From Siphonodentalium dalli (lineage: Eukaryota; Mollusca; Scaphopoda; Gadilida; Siphonodentaliidae), in NCBI GenBank assembly GCA_032622095.1, contig CP136067.1, positions 179,278,556 through 179,342,555 on the forward strand: a stretch of 64,000 bases of DNA, read 5' to 3'. Both the position numbers and the translations under genes were made by a program. The notes under the pieces are model-generated. The model was given only the letters and a program-made list of their open reading frames with translations, ran no database searches and was not told where the DNA came from. This document shows, piece by piece, positions 36,960 to 48,767 of the stretch (position 1 is its first letter; each line of letters opens with the position of its first letter).

Positions 36960-37243
36960 AGACAGTCAACGAGAAGAATTTCATTGACCAAATTGCGGGT
37001 AAAGATGGATAACTCTAAAATCAAGTGGCTTTTTGTGTTAGATCTTTGACAAACCGGCAAAATTTCGTTGAACAAAATGTTGATAAATAACAGGTTTTGT
37101 GCAATTTTATACTATAGTTGATTGTGCTTTTCGTTATATTTGGGCAATTATTAGATTCTGATAACTGAAGCGGCATTTCAAAACATATTGTCGTTCTTGT
37201 TAGAATGTGATGATATGGAGACCCTCTGATTGAGTACCTTTAA
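36960..37243 (-). mobile_element. Truncated AAGGTACTC-ended MITE
   Basis: Matches the copies at 24851-25254 and 33469-33899 in the phrases gataactctaaaatcaagtgg, gttgaacaaaatgttgat and the end gattgagtacctt. The other end is missing. Nested in the 36260-37971 element. Confidence 0.65.
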
Positions 37244-38241
37244 TTTGAAATATTAAATATTAAAAAGATGTTAGTTTTCTATTTGCGTGTCCCTGGTGTA
37301 CAATACTACCGTGTTCGACCATGAACGGTCACCCATGCAAGATTAGCTAGGTGGTTTCCGCACATGCCACTTCTCCTCAGTATATTATACCACTTCTGTC
37401 ATTTTGGAACATGGTCTATGCCTTTCACCCCCACCTAATACGCCCTATCATGTCATTAACTCGCGGCCATATTATATCCACCATGCAGGTCCGGTTCCGT
37501 GGTATCATAGATTCTTCCATGCAGCCCCGGTTGTTTTATTGCTACATATCAAAGTTCTGGAGTAGCATTTCCATATATGGAGCTTTTGAATATTCATGAC
37601 TTCCATATGTCATATATGGAAATGTTACTCCAAAACTTTGAACTGTAGCACTAAAAACACGGAACCGGACCTGGTGGATCCAATCTGGCCGCGAGTAAGT
37701 TAGACAGGGCGTATATATGTATAATATGAGATCATACATTTAGTAAAAAGTTTAATCTTTCCATAAAGCTGCTAAATCAAATAATTACTAGCCAATACGG
37801 AGACTAATTCCAATACATCATGCTAACGTTCACTTCGTTCCGGAGTCTGTTTTCAATAAATTTAATCAAATAGTATTCCGGATGCCGCCTCTCTGTTATG
37901 GCGTATTCCGGATGCCGGGGTCCAATTTAAGCCGGATGCCGGATGCCAGGGGGAGGGGGGTCGTCACCCTCATGAATGGTGAAATAACCTGATCCCAATG
38001 CCACGGCTATAAACTAGAAGTATATTAAGTGTGACAAACATGGGCTGCCAATTCATTTCGATAATAGGCTTAAAATATTTTTGAATTACCCTTCTTGGAA
38101 TTCTTGTGGATGAAAAAGAACACGAGGTTAAAAATGTCTTGTTCTAAATTTCAAATTTAACTTGAACTATAGGTTTATGATAAAATAATGCCTGAAATTT
38201 TAGCATAAGTCGCTGTTTTTGCCTTGCCACATTGATTTGTA

Positions 38242-38741
38242 TGGGAGGCCTTTTTCACATTTATTAGCTAATTGCGTAAGTGAATTACTAGTACACTTAA
38301 GCATAATACATTATGCATAGGCATAAATTAATTATGAATAAGAGTAATTCATATACACTCTCATAGAGCTCCCATCATGCTGAAATAGATATGCAACCAC
38401 GTTACTAATGTCAGTAACCTACATCAGATATACCAATATACCTGAGGTAATATAGCTGAAGAACCCAGTTACGCTTAAGCGTAATTACTATATGCATAAG
38501 CATAAACCAATTACGCTTAAGTGTAACTGGGTTCTTCAGCTATATTACCTCAGGTATATTGGTATATCTGATGCAGGTTACTGGCATTAGTAATGTGGTT
38601 GCATAATTGAATTATGCTTAAGCGTAAATGAATTAAGCTTAATCATAAATGAATTACGCTTAAGTGTAAGTGAATTATGCTTGAGCATAAATAATTTACT
38701 CTTAATCATAATTAGCTAATAAATGTGACAACGGCCTCCCA
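38242..38741. mobile_element. 500-bp foldback MITE with 10-bp duplication
   Basis: Ends TGGGAGGCC and GGCCTCCCA; flanks TTGATTTGTA (38232-38241) and TAGATTTGTA (38742-38751), nine of ten identical. Arms contain ttcacatttattagctaatt and complement, then many variants of ttaagcgtaatt, and a long inner palindrome (gttcttcagctatattacct and complement). AT-rich, no ORF. Confidence 0.8.
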
Positions 38742-39059
38742 TAGATTTGTACCATACCTACTATGAACTTGACAGTACGTGATAGTAATATAATAATAGT
38801 AAGTACTAGCTCAAACAATCGTGGCTATGTTGTACACAAGTAAATACAGAATTTCCACTCGTGACTTTTCACGTCTCGTGGAAAAAAAATAAACAAAGAT
38901 GAATAACTCTAGAATGGAAAACCTGAACAAACGATTGAACACTCAATTGAATGTCTTCATAGTAGTGAACATCCATACTAAATTTCATTGAGATCCAAGC
39001 ACTATTGTTCAAGTTATGACCTGAACAGACATCGGACGGACGAGCGAACCTTTAAAAAG

Positions 39060-39206
39060 GGGGTATAATAATTTTAAAGTGCAGAAGAATTCATCATTGG
39101 TGGGAAATGTTTAGATAATAAGTACAACGGCCATTTTTCAAATTATTATCTCAACATTTCCAATGGGAACTACTCGTAAATTAGTATTTTGTATAGAAAG
39201 GGTTAA
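39060..39206. mobile_element. TTAA-type MITE fragment near exon 6 donor
   Basis: Matches the right part of 48464-48718 (gtgggaaatgtttagataat, tttccaatgggaactactc, gtatagaaagggttaa). Ends TTAA at 39203-39206, 42 bp from the exon. Confidence 0.6.
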
Positions 39207-39247
39207 AATGAAAGTATTATAGAGTCTGGGCTGAACGTGAATCATAC

Positions 39248-39399
39248 CTCCTTGGTGAGATTTTTATAAACAGCGACCAGATCATTCGGCACCACCTCTC
39301 TCCGGGAGCCCGATCTTGTGGAAGGATCAGTCATGTCACTGCTGTCATATAATCCCTGAGGATGACCTTCAAATCCTTGAACTGTATAGCGCCGTCCTC
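39248..39399 (-). CDS. RAB11FIP (class I): Rab11-FIP exon 6 of window: lead-in to Rab11-binding domain
   Basis: 152 nt, phase 1 in, phase 0 out, 50 full codons (visible residues 366-415). Acceptor ctctgttttcag; donor GAG|GTATGA. It starts GGRRYTVQGFEG and ends NDLVAVYKNLTKE. The end YKNLTKE joins ELVRVVI in the last exon to rebuild the class I FIP phrase Y..LT.EEL..LV that starts the C-terminal coiled coil. An element with a 9-bp target duplication (39519-40553) lies 120 bp upstream, and a degraded TTAA element ends 42 bp downstream of the donor. Confidence 0.9.
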
Positions 39400-39518
39400 C
39401 TGAAAACAGAGTAAAGGATGATGGCAGTCTCTTTAAACAAACAACGATAATCTTAATCACATTTACGTCTCTAATGGACCAGCCTAGAGGTTTCAAATTG
39501 TCACTTCTCCCTGTTAGG

Positions 39519-40553
39519 TAGATCATGCCATGAATCTCTACCATGGCTAATGCCCATAGAGATCATATTTCACCAGTACAAAACCATGGAACTTTTTGAA
39601 GTTTTGACAGGGAACCTTATAAAGTCAAATAAAAGGTCGGTAGACCTCATGTCCGCCTCTAAGCGTCGGCTTGATACGACCGTTATTTGCGCATAAAAAA
39701 CAGTCTTTAGTGCTAGTAAACCTACATTCCAAATTTAATTTCATTCAGTACACATTTACTAAAGTTATCATCCGGAAACCTCAAATTGGGACATAACTCT
39801 GGTAAATTATTTAATAATTTAATTTGGTTCACTCTAACTAAAGTTATCATCCGGAAACCTCGGACGCACGCATGGACGCACGCACGGATGTGCTGATTAT
39901 AATAGTCCCCCGAACCCGTTGGGTCGGCGGACAAAAAAGGGGCATAACTCTGGTGAAAATTGGCGGACGGAAACAGAATTCGAACTTGACCTGTCTTTTC
40001 TGCTAGTAAACCCACATACCAAATTTAATTTAATTTGGTTCACTCTAACTAAAGTTATCATCCGGAAACCTCGGACACACGCACACACGGACGGATGGAC
40101 TCACGGACGGACGTGCTGATTATAATAGTCCTCTGAACCCGTTGGGTCGGCGGACAAAAATAACACGTGAATATATTTCTTAATTATTATCTGTTCCTTA
40201 ATAATGTAGTTCACTGTAGGTGAATGTCCCAACTCGAAATTGCTTGCTTTTCTGTGACTTTTTTCAGTCGATATCACAATAAACATTCAATTTACATGTT
40301 ACCCAAGAGAAATTCGATACAAGAAACACAAAGCAAAATCGCTCACAAAGTCATGAAATTTTGAGTTGGGACCTCACCAACAGTGAAGTACTAAGAAACA
40401 GATAATACATATAACAAAGAAATATATTCCCTGTGTTATTTTTTTGATTTTATAAGGTTCCCTGTTAAAACTTCAAAAAATCACCAGGTTTTCTACTGGT
40501 GGAATATGATCTCTATAGGCGTTAGCCAGAGTAGAGATTCATGGCATGATCTA
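39519..40553. mobile_element. TAGATCATGCC-ended element, interrupted by another repeat
   Basis: Ends TAGATCATGCCATGAATCTC and complement, flanked by cctgttagg and cctatcagg (seven of nine identical). Relative to 44982-45432 it holds an extra block (about 39640-40155) of the cataactctgg / agttatcatccgga repeat family. Mutator-like on the basis of the 9-bp flank (inference). Confidence 0.7.
39640..40155. repeat. cataactctgg / agttatcatccgga dispersed repeat
   Basis: Two units contain ggggcataactctggtgaaa, attcgaacttgacctgtct and actaaagttatcatccgga, ending in acggacgg runs and gattataatagtc(c/t). ORFs across it come from the repeat. Confidence 0.65.
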
Positions 40554-41478
40554 CCTATCAGGGAAAAGCATCAATGGCTGAAGTTTAGTGTACACCCAAC
40601 ATCACCCTTCTCTGATCCAATAAGAATTTAAGCAATACAAGAGTCCATTTATAAAATCATTGAAATTGAAGTGAGAAAGAACACCAGTATAATCAGAGAA
40701 TATGCTGTTGAGCATATGAGATAAGGAGATAGGTCTCTTCTCCCTGGGACAAACATAGGGGGGAATAAGTGGCACATTTTTAAAGGGAGAAGATGTCTCC
40801 CAAGTCGCCCTGCAGGCTGGTACTTGCATCTCTAAAACTCACTCACATTTTATTTTTGTATTGATAGCTAGGATACCCTTCATCCATGTCTCAGACTTTG
40901 CGCTATTTCATTAGTGTCACTTTTGAAGCAGACATCATATTGTTCTGGTGTTCAAGGGATGGGGGGGGGGGTGCAACTGGAAATTACACAGTGGACACCA
41001 CCTCCAAAAAAGATACCTCTAGCGACATCCCTGTATTTACTATATGATGCAGAAATGTGCATTATGCAGAATATGAATTCTGATTCAGGCAAGACAAGTA
41101 CATTTTGAGTCAGATGCCCCTTGGGATCTGAAGTGCAGTGCAGATCAATATTTACTGAGACACATGGATTAGAACAGTGATGGGATAACAACATATGGGC
41201 TCAATGTTCTACAAAACAAACACAATGGAATTAGTCCAAGTTCCCTTTAACTAAAACCAGCTTAAAGTGATATCAGTTGTAATGTGTTGGTGATGATATC
41301 TAGAATCGACAGACTAGTGGGTGTATGGCTATTTTTGTGCAGATAATACATCAGTAAATCACATAATAAATGGTGGTGTGTATGGCCATGTATTAATTCA
41401 CATGAGAATGCTAATAAAATCCGATAAGTCATAAGGCCAAAGAAAAGAATAAATGTGGTTGGGGTATCCATACTGACC

Positions 41479-41690
41479 CTATTTCCATGACTGGAGCTTC
41501 CTGAAATTTTGCTAAAACCCTGTGTCAATGCATTCTCTTATATATGCGGTCTCCCATAGGGACCATCGCATATATAAGAAAATACATTACCTAACAATAT
41601 TTACCTTGGCCTTGTAAGCCAGTGCATTCTCTTATATATACGAGGCTCCATATGTGAAACTCGCATATATAAGAGAATGCACTGGCACAA
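41479..41690. mobile_element. TTAA-type MITE, CATGACTGGAGCT type, two short hairpins
   Basis: ccatgactggagcttcctga starts it; hairpins tgcattctcttatatatgcg at 41529 and 41625 with complements. The TTAA edges are lost. Confidence 0.65.
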
Positions 41691-41699
41691 AAATGTTTT

Positions 41700-43100
41700 G
41701 AAAAGTGTCTAATATTTTCTTAAAATACCAAAAAAAACCCACTTTTTAATATCAAAGAATGGGTTGATTTCCAGTCAATGCATTGTATTTTTTATAATTT
41801 ATATAAAGACAATCAATATTAATTTTATCACAATCTAGCATATAATATAAGCTATGAGCATATATCAAAATAAAAACAATAAAAAGAAACAAATTAAATT
41901 TTGAGCCATTTTGAGCCCACCTACCAACTCTAATTGTTTTTGACTTGTAATACCCCAACCAAACATTAGAGCAGATGTCAGCTTATAAATACAAAGAAGC
42001 CCTTTTAGTTATCAGAATACCAAACATATCAGTCAATAACAATAGCCCCCATTATTATTTTTTTATTTTATCGACCACCTCTGGAAACTGCAATGCAATC
42101 TCGTTTCCGTCTGTTATATGATGCAAGGTGTGCAAAGAGATATAGTGTCTGCAATGGGATAATTCCTGTACCCTGAGCTAATCATAATCACTAATTACTC
42201 TGAGCTAATCATAATCACTAATTGATACAGGTTTTTCAAATAATTCTAAGCAAGTATATCAAGATCTCATTTGGTTATTGGTTGAGCTAAATTGGCTTAA
42301 TCGTCACGGAATTGAAGTGTATCGCCATACCATCCTGTGCCAGTGCATTTTGTTGTATTTACTAGTAACTCATTCAATGTGGAAAAACGATGAGATAGGG
42401 GGGGTGGTTCTATATACGTGCATGCGCAGATTCAACGTGTACATCATTATATAGCTGAGCATGCTGCCGTTAAAATGACGCATCAGGCAGCTCCGCATGT
42501 CGAGGCATTTAGGAGATACAGTCGTCTGAATATAAGTGTGGTGAAAATTGATGTGCTCTGTGGGCGTGACTAAGTCTTGCAGAGTTCAAACTCTCTGAGA
42601 GGTCAACATATACAGAGTACATATATGTTAATTGGAAACCGATTTTTATTGTGTAAAGGCCGATTCCTACCAAGTCGGGCATGCACTGATCCACCATAGA
42701 CTTGGTTTGGCGCCAAACGACCTAGGAACGCTAATGTCGACAACATGCACATTATGTCAATCAAATGCTGTACCTTAAGGGGTTCGCCAAATTACAATGA
42801 GAATTTACTATCGAAAAAATTTGTCGATAGACTGCTCTAACGGTATTAACGATATCGAACTGAAATTTGGTATTATGGGATTTTTCGATGCGCTGAATCA
42901 GGCAGAATTGTCACCGGGTTAATTCGATGTCCCAAAAATGTGTCATTGACATCGTAGCTACAGCACGAACTAGAAGTAATCCACACTGCAGAGTGCAGAT
43001 AGTGCGACTGTTGTAGGCATATAAAACGCAAACAGTTCATTTCCATCAAATAGTTTTCAGTTTTGTTATCTTCTTTTCTTGGAGATCGTTTATTGTAAAC
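41700..43100. other. Intron sequence, little structure
   Basis: Holds a tandem duplication of ctgagctaatcataatcact (42173, 42200) and a truncated MITE hairpin arm (42337). No exon candidate with good splice sites seen on either strand. Confidence 0.45.
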
Positions 43101-43136
43101 ATCCTATTAGAAAATTTGTTTGGTCTCACCGATTAG

Positions 43137-43145
43137 CCCCCCCCC

Positions 43146-43175
<30 letters not shown>
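43137..43175. repeat. C26 run followed by (AC)n
   Basis: Twenty-six consecutive C (43137-43162) then acacacacacacac. Likely unstable in sequencing; its exact length should not be trusted. Confidence 0.9.
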
Positions 43176-43176
<1 letters not shown>

Positions 43177-43544
43177 CCCCACATCATTGCCATAACAAAA
43201 TGATATGTTGTTCGAAAAGCAAAATTAATGTCCAAAACAACACTGAACAAATGATTTAGTAGGCCACATAACACACACAAAATGTAATTTAACACAATCG
43301 GTGTCAATTTGAAGTTATCGTTGCCATGGCAACATGATTTTTTTTTTTTTACCTATGATGGCCCTCCACAGTTTCAAAGCTGTTCATGGGTATGGCCTAT
43401 ACCAGCAATCCCTGCTGTCAATTCGATTCTTTCTAATTTGAATAATCAATCTAAATATAGTGTTAGTGAAAATAGTGTTTTTTCCCCAGGAGAGCTGGTA
43501 TACAGATAGCCGTTTCCACCAGGAGACATGGTAGTGAATGAGTT

Positions 43545-43608
43545 AAGAGAGTGCGGTGGCACAGAGTTTTCACAAAGTTTCAGGATGCTCCAATCATGGA
43601 AGGGTTAA
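43545..43608. mobile_element. Right-end fragment of TTAA-type MITE
   Basis: gtggcacagagttttcacaa, caggatgctccaatcatgg and TTAA at 43605-43608 match the right end of the CATGACTGGAGCT type. A stray left hairpin arm (tgtgccagtgcatttt) is at 42337. Confidence 0.55.
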
Positions 43609-44981
43609 TACTGCCCCATCAGTTGCAGTCGGTGCTTTAAGAAACCGAAACAGAGTAGATTCTTTGGTGAACCTGAATGCTTTACCAGACGTTTAATTTT
43701 CTTTGGGCTGAATGACATAACCAATTGATCTCTTTCTAAAGTGGATCATATCAATACAACTTGGCCTTGACACATGGAGTCCAACTGATATAACAAACTG
43801 CTTTTAGTTGAAGGAACCTTTAACTAAATAGAATTTATGTCGAATATTCGTTGAATATGGAATAAAAAATCATTAAATAACCATCTTGATTACTCAATGG
43901 ATGTTTCCATTCAGATCTGACATTATACATTGGTATGTTCCATTTATCATTTGAAGCCATGAAGGGATGTACAGATGATATAAGCAGACGAGAGGCAATA
44001 CACTTTAAAGTGATGTGAAACACTCCGGTTGGGAGATCAAATAGATATGGCGAATAATCTTGATTAAAGTAGTTATTTTCTATGAATATTAATCCCAATT
44101 GACAACACACACCATAATTCTTATATATTAATTAAATGCAATGACTCTAGATGGCGAAACCGTTTACGTTAGTTTATCGCTGATTTTTGCGTCCCAAATT
44201 AAGGTGTAAATATTTACAATTGAGCTTAGTTCAGATGATGTTTTCTATGGAGTGGTATGGTCGATTCATTTGAAATTTTCGGTGATCTTAGTCGAATGAT
44301 ACATTCCCCAGGTTGGTATAGCGCCTGAGTACTACTAACTTATAAGTTTATCGCACTCGAACAAGTCCATAATATGTCTTTAAGGATTCAGTTGTAGGGA
44401 TGGTCAGCTAATAATTTCAGATGATGTTGAATGAGTTTCCTAAGGCAAAGGTTAATTCATTACATTTTATGTACTTTACTTTGTATTGGATTTAATATTG
44501 ATAAACATTAGTAAGGGTTAGAGCACAAGAATTGTTCCTCACCAGAATCAATCGAGTCGAAGACGAGATTTATTCTGGTAAAGAACTATTCGCATGCTCT
44601 GACCGACATAGAGCACAATTGATCCCCCATAATGCAATAAACTGGAAATGTGCCATCTGCTGGCCGCAATTGGACACAATAGCCAGTTAGCCATGCCCAA
44701 AAACGTAATTAGCATGAACTGATTGCCGTTGAATGTGAATAGATATGTCAGAAACAACACAGACTGGTCCCACTTTGAAGCGCCTATGCGATTTGTCTGT
44801 TATGAGTTGAGTGAGCCTAACAATGGGATAATCATTGAACTATTCCTTCGCCAGCCTTGGGAATTTGGTGTGCTTTACCAAAAATCAGGGAACGATTGTA
44901 ACAATAGGATTGTGCTCTCAATTGTGATATTGGCATGAAAAAAGAGCAGTGATGAATGACTATGAATCTCCTACTAAGAGG

Positions 44982-45432
44982 TAGATCATGCCATGAATCT
45001 CTATTATGACCTACGCCCATAGAGATCATATTCCACCAGTACAAAACCTTGGAACTTTTTGAAGTTTTGACAGGGAACCTTATAAAGTAAAAATAATAAA
45101 ACTAGAAATTTCACGATTTAAGTGACTTTGTGAGCGATTTTGCTTCATGTCGCTTACAATTATTGAATTTCTCCTGGGTACTTAATTCAATGTTTATTGC
45201 GATATCGGCTCACAAAAGTCATGGAAAATTCATGCAATTTCGATTTGGGACCATCACCTACAGCAAAGTACATTATTAAGGAACAGATACTGGCTAAGAA
45301 TTATATTCCCCATGTTATTTTTTCGACTTCATAAGGTTCCCTGTCAAAACTTCAAAAAGTTCCCATGTTTTGTACTGGTTGAATATGATCTCTACGGGTG
45401 TTAGTCAGAGTAGAGATTCATGGCATGATCTA
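44982..45432. mobile_element. TAGATCATGCC-ended MITE, uninterrupted (451 bp)
   Basis: Ends TAGATCATGCC and GGCATGATCTA; flanks actaagagg and attaagagg (eight of nine identical). Long inner arms (ttggaactttttgaagtttt, gacagggaaccttataaagt) are inverted at the right side. No ORF. Confidence 0.8.
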
Positions 45433-45637
45433 ATTAAGAGGTAGATATGCAGCTCTGAAATTTATAGTGACAAGATGTTCCAACCTAAAAGAAACATTAT
45501 CAGTTTGATTTCAGGGCATGCAATGTTAAACATTAAAGAATAAGATTTGTCAAATCAGACAAAAATGAGAACTCAACATGGCTCAATTTCTAAAGAAAGG
45601 TAGGCAACTCTAAAATATAATGAAACTAGAAACTCAC

Positions 45638-46135
45638 CCATCTTATACAACCTTGACCTGTCTTTCTTCGATCGTCTTTTCACAGCAGGAATTTCATCAC
45701 CCTTTGGCGATAGGTCCAAATTTTCCTGACCATCTGGCACAATTTTCCGTCTCTCGCCATTCAAATTCACCATTTGTTTAGAGTTATTATTCTCATTGTT
45801 TGGAACAAATTTATTTATAATCGGTGGAACTTTTGTTTCCGGATCAGAACTTTCCATCTCTGAAGAATCTCGGTTTCTTTGTTTCGTCGTAGCACCATCT
45901 GGTTGAGACCGGTCATCAGATCGACCACTTTCAGCACTGTCAGGGACTTTAGCCTCCCTTCGTAATAAGCCGTTGATATAGCTTGTGTCATGTGGAAGAG
46001 GGGGTTTTGCATCAACATCGTCTGATGAATCGTACGAGCTTTCGGAATTTCGTCGTTGGTTATATGGAGGTAAGTCTAGCTGCGACCATCTGTCCTGAAC
46101 ATGTAGTGATTTGGACTTGCTATCCCGACTCCCTC
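45638..46135 (-). CDS. RAB11FIP (class I): Rab11-FIP exon 5 of window: long disordered region
   Basis: 498 nt, phase 1 to phase 1, 165 full codons (visible residues 200-364). Acceptor atatgtttacag; donor ATGG|GTGAGT. The chain is polar and low in hydrophobics, with YNQRRNSESSYDSSDD, DAKPPLPHD, many S/D/E clusters, NENNNSKQ and a basic end AVKRRSKKDRSRLYKM. No NPF or other endocytic motif is visible. It is the longest exon and, being phase-symmetric, is a possible cassette, as in vertebrate FIP1 and FIP5 where the middle region is alternatively spliced (known for the family, inferred here). Splice sites and frame continuity with exons 4 and 6 are the main support. Confidence 0.88.
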
Positions 46136-47690
46136 CTGTAAACATATCTTATCATGTCACACATTTCTTGTATAGCACCCATATCATGAGGTTTTAAGGC
46201 GCCTGACAACATTAAAATAAATCCAGAAATTTCAAAATTTACTGTTCAAAAATGTGATAATAATGTAGCCCACATTGAAAGCTGGTTCATTAGTTCCACG
46301 CCCAAATTTTCAGAATAATAATTCTGTGTATAAATGAGTTTTCAAAAGACCTTTGAATTATTCGTATACAGGACAGTTGCAGATTATCAACGGTAGAGAA
46401 TTCCAGAGTCGGTCCATCTATGGAAAACAATATGTCACTGAAACTCCTATCAACCTTTGGGTATGCTAAGAGCATTAAGTGCTTGGATCTGTCTCGGTGG
46501 TACAAATGCACATACCGGTACCGTATACTATCATTGTCAGATGTATTGAGGTGCAGGTTTTTGGTGACTTGTAAGTCATTGCGAGCAACTTGAACTTAAA
46601 TTAATCCGCTCGGAAACCAAGAACATTCAGGTAAAAAATACAGCAATATTTACATACACATGATTTGCCATGTATTTATTTATTTTTTTGATTTGATAAT
46701 TTTAATGGATGATATTGTCGTGGTTTCCCAAAATACTGCCATTTCATGGAGATGTGAGTCTGTGAATCGAAGATGGTATTTTCAATCTCAACATATCCGA
46801 TGATCCAGGTATTTAATATGACTGTTTGGAGTAATCGTCGTTGAGAACTTAAACCTACAGGCAGTCCAGTGCTAACAGGACATCACTCAATCACTGTGTT
46901 TATAAAAGCTAACAGCTTCATTTCATACACTGGCCAGGGAGATATAAAACTGTTTTATATAACATGTGCGTAGTGCAATTGACTGCCCAATTCATTGAAC
47001 ATTGTTGACACAAAATATAATATAAGGGATCAGATGATGTGGGGTTAAATTATTTGATTGGATGTTAATTTCATGGTCAGACGATTGGATGTTAATTTAA
47101 TGGTCAGACGAAAGCACGAAATCAACTAATAATAGATCCCCGCAAAATAAAAGGAATTTATAGTAGTGCAATTTTTAATGTTTAAATGACGGAACTATTA
47201 AATGGTGGCCCATTTTTCTGGTCTTCAAACTTTTCAACTGTGTATGATTTATTTCTGTTATGCCATTTTAATTGATAAGATGATTTGCGGATCCGCGGTC
47301 CAAATTTTTTTCAAAAAATAATTTGTTTTTAAATCTCATGCTATCTTTTGCCGCTGACTCTGCCAAAGCCTTCATGGTAACAAAAAATATATAATGACCA
47401 AAACGGTCAGAAACTTATGCATTGAGTATGCTTCATCAACATACCGAAGATCATTAAAATCTGACTGACGATACCAATATAAAACTAGGAAGACTTGACA
47501 CAATTTAGGGAGAAAATATCTTCCAAATCGCCTTCCAGGTGATGGGTGCCCTTGAGTTGAATGTACCCAGTTCAACATTTTGATGTATAAGCCATATAAT
47601 AGTGAATGCATATGTGAGTGGAAATAATAAAAAAATGGTACCAACTTGATGAAAGACTGTTTCCTGGTGAATCTCGATTGGACAAATTAA
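46136..47690. other. Intron between exons 4 and 5, no feature
   Basis: A 27-bp duplication (gattggatgttaattt...tggtcagacga) at 47070-47110. Otherwise nothing supported. Confidence 0.45.
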
Positions 47691-47696
47691 ACATAC

Positions 47697-47733
47697 TGTT
47701 ATCAGGTATGCTGCTGCTTCGTGGGATTCGATC
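47697..47733 (-). CDS. RAB11FIP (class I): Rab11-FIP exon 4 of window: 37-nt microexon
   Basis: 37 nt, phase 0 in, phase 1 out. Acceptor gttgttttcag; donor AACA|GTATGT. It encodes DRIPRSSSIPDN plus the first base of an Arg codon completed by the next exon. I looked for it because the preceding exon ends in phase 0 and the following one enters in phase 1; this segment supplies exactly the phase needed and has good consensus sites at both ends. RSSS is a possible basophilic-kinase site (inference). Its acceptor lies only 27 bp from the end of the MITE at 47761-48160, so the branch point and part of the polypyrimidine context may sit in or beside transposon DNA. Confidence 0.75.
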
Positions 47734-47760
47734 CTGAAAACAACATAGATCAATTCAATA

Positions 47761-48160
47761 TTAACCCTTTACCCAACAGAAGGGCCCTGTGCCAATGCAT
47801 TCTCTTATATATGCGAGTCGACCATAGGTCGCCTCGCATATATAAGAGAATGCATTGGCTTAACACATTAAAAATTATAAAATTGTTAAAGAATGTAAGA
47901 AAAAATGGTAAAAAGTGTTAAAAAAAAGATTTTTTTTAGGCCAATGCATTCTCTTATATATGCGAGGCGACCTATGGTCGACTCGCATATATAAGAGAAT
48001 GCATTGGCACAGGGCTAACTGTAACTATCACAATGTGGTCAATGAGCCGATTCCAATGATATCCATATTTGTATGGTTCTATTGAGACAGACCGAAGATA
48101 TTTTAGGCTGTTGAAGCTTTATTTGGCCGGTTTTGGCCGGTTTGTTGGGTAAAGGGTTAA
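47761..48160. mobile_element. TTAA-type MITE, ACCCAACA ends (400 bp), beside exon 4
   Basis: TTAA at both edges, ends CCCTTTACCCAACA and complement, two hairpins (47791-47860, 47940-48010). Nearly identical to 25792-26191, so relatively young. Its left edge is 27 bp from the acceptor of the 37-nt exon. Confidence 0.88.
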
Positions 48161-48195
48161 TGAATAATGAGAAATCAATGAGAAATATTTAAATT

Positions 48196-48426
48196 TTAAC
48201 CCTTTCGATACTATATACTCACAGATGAGTAGTTTATTCCATTTGTTGAACTTATTATCTGAATATTTCCCACCAATGAATTTGAATCCTTCAGCACTTA
48301 ATTGTATGATCTTTTTGTCTGTCGTCTGCTAATTTATCCTGAACACCCCACCATATAAATCATAGATTATTCCAATGTATAGCTTTAAAGTTAAAGAGAG
48401 AAACCATGTAATGTAGATAGGGTTAA
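48196..48426. mobile_element. TTAA-type MITE, ACTAAATGGATT type, inverted
   Basis: TTAA at both edges; interior ttgaacttattatctgaata and gtctgctaatttatcctgaa are complements or variants of the 48464-48718 copy. Confidence 0.65.
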
Positions 48427-48463
48427 TCTCATTTTCTTCCAGGTGAATGCTTATTATCATAGT

Positions 48464-48718
48464 TTAACCCTTTCTATACTAAATGGATTCTCCCATTTAA
48501 AAAACATGGCCACCAGCAGCCCTCTTTTATTTAAAATTTAAGGGGTGTTCAGGTAATAAAAGCAGACAACAGACAGAAAATCAGATAATTCAAGTGCAGA
48601 ACTATTCATATTTATTAGTGAGAAATATTCTAATAATAAGTATGGTTGTTGAACTTATCATCTGAACATTTCCCATTGGAACTACTCATCAATGAGTATT
48701 TAGTGTAGAAAGGTTTAA
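48464..48718. mobile_element. TTAA-type MITE, ACTAAATGGATT type (255 bp)
   Basis: TTAA at both edges; left ccctttctatactaaatgga, right tcatcaatgagtatttagtg. Same length class as 27701-27952. Confidence 0.75.
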
Positions 48719-48767
48719 CTAATTTAACAAAAGTTTTGTCCAATTGACGAACAAACAATAAGTATGC

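Larger units (their letters stand above)
36260..37971. mobile_element. 1.7-kb DNA element, terminal inverted repeats, 6-bp duplication
   Basis: Ends are GAGGGTGACGACCCCCC and its complement, flanked by the direct repeat ATGAAT (36254-36259 and 37972-37977). Subterminal parts carry the phrase ccggatgc many times in inverted arrangement (36285-36375, 37875-37950). The interior holds an unidentified ORF, a truncated copy of the AAGGTACTC-ended MITE (about 36960-37243) and a palindrome (about 37440-37710). It sits in the last intron of the FIP gene. Superfamily not assigned. Confidence 0.65.

Noticed and set aside
43137-43162. G-quadruplex regulatory site
   Set aside because: A pure 26-C run is probably a length-unstable homopolymer; its position in an intron repeat gives no sign of function.
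45573-45637. Longer coding end of exon 5 (frame open beyond the donor)
   Set aside because: The frame continues for 21 codons past the GTGAGT donor, but the phase and the FIP domain continuation in exon 6 favour splicing; read-through would be intron retention.
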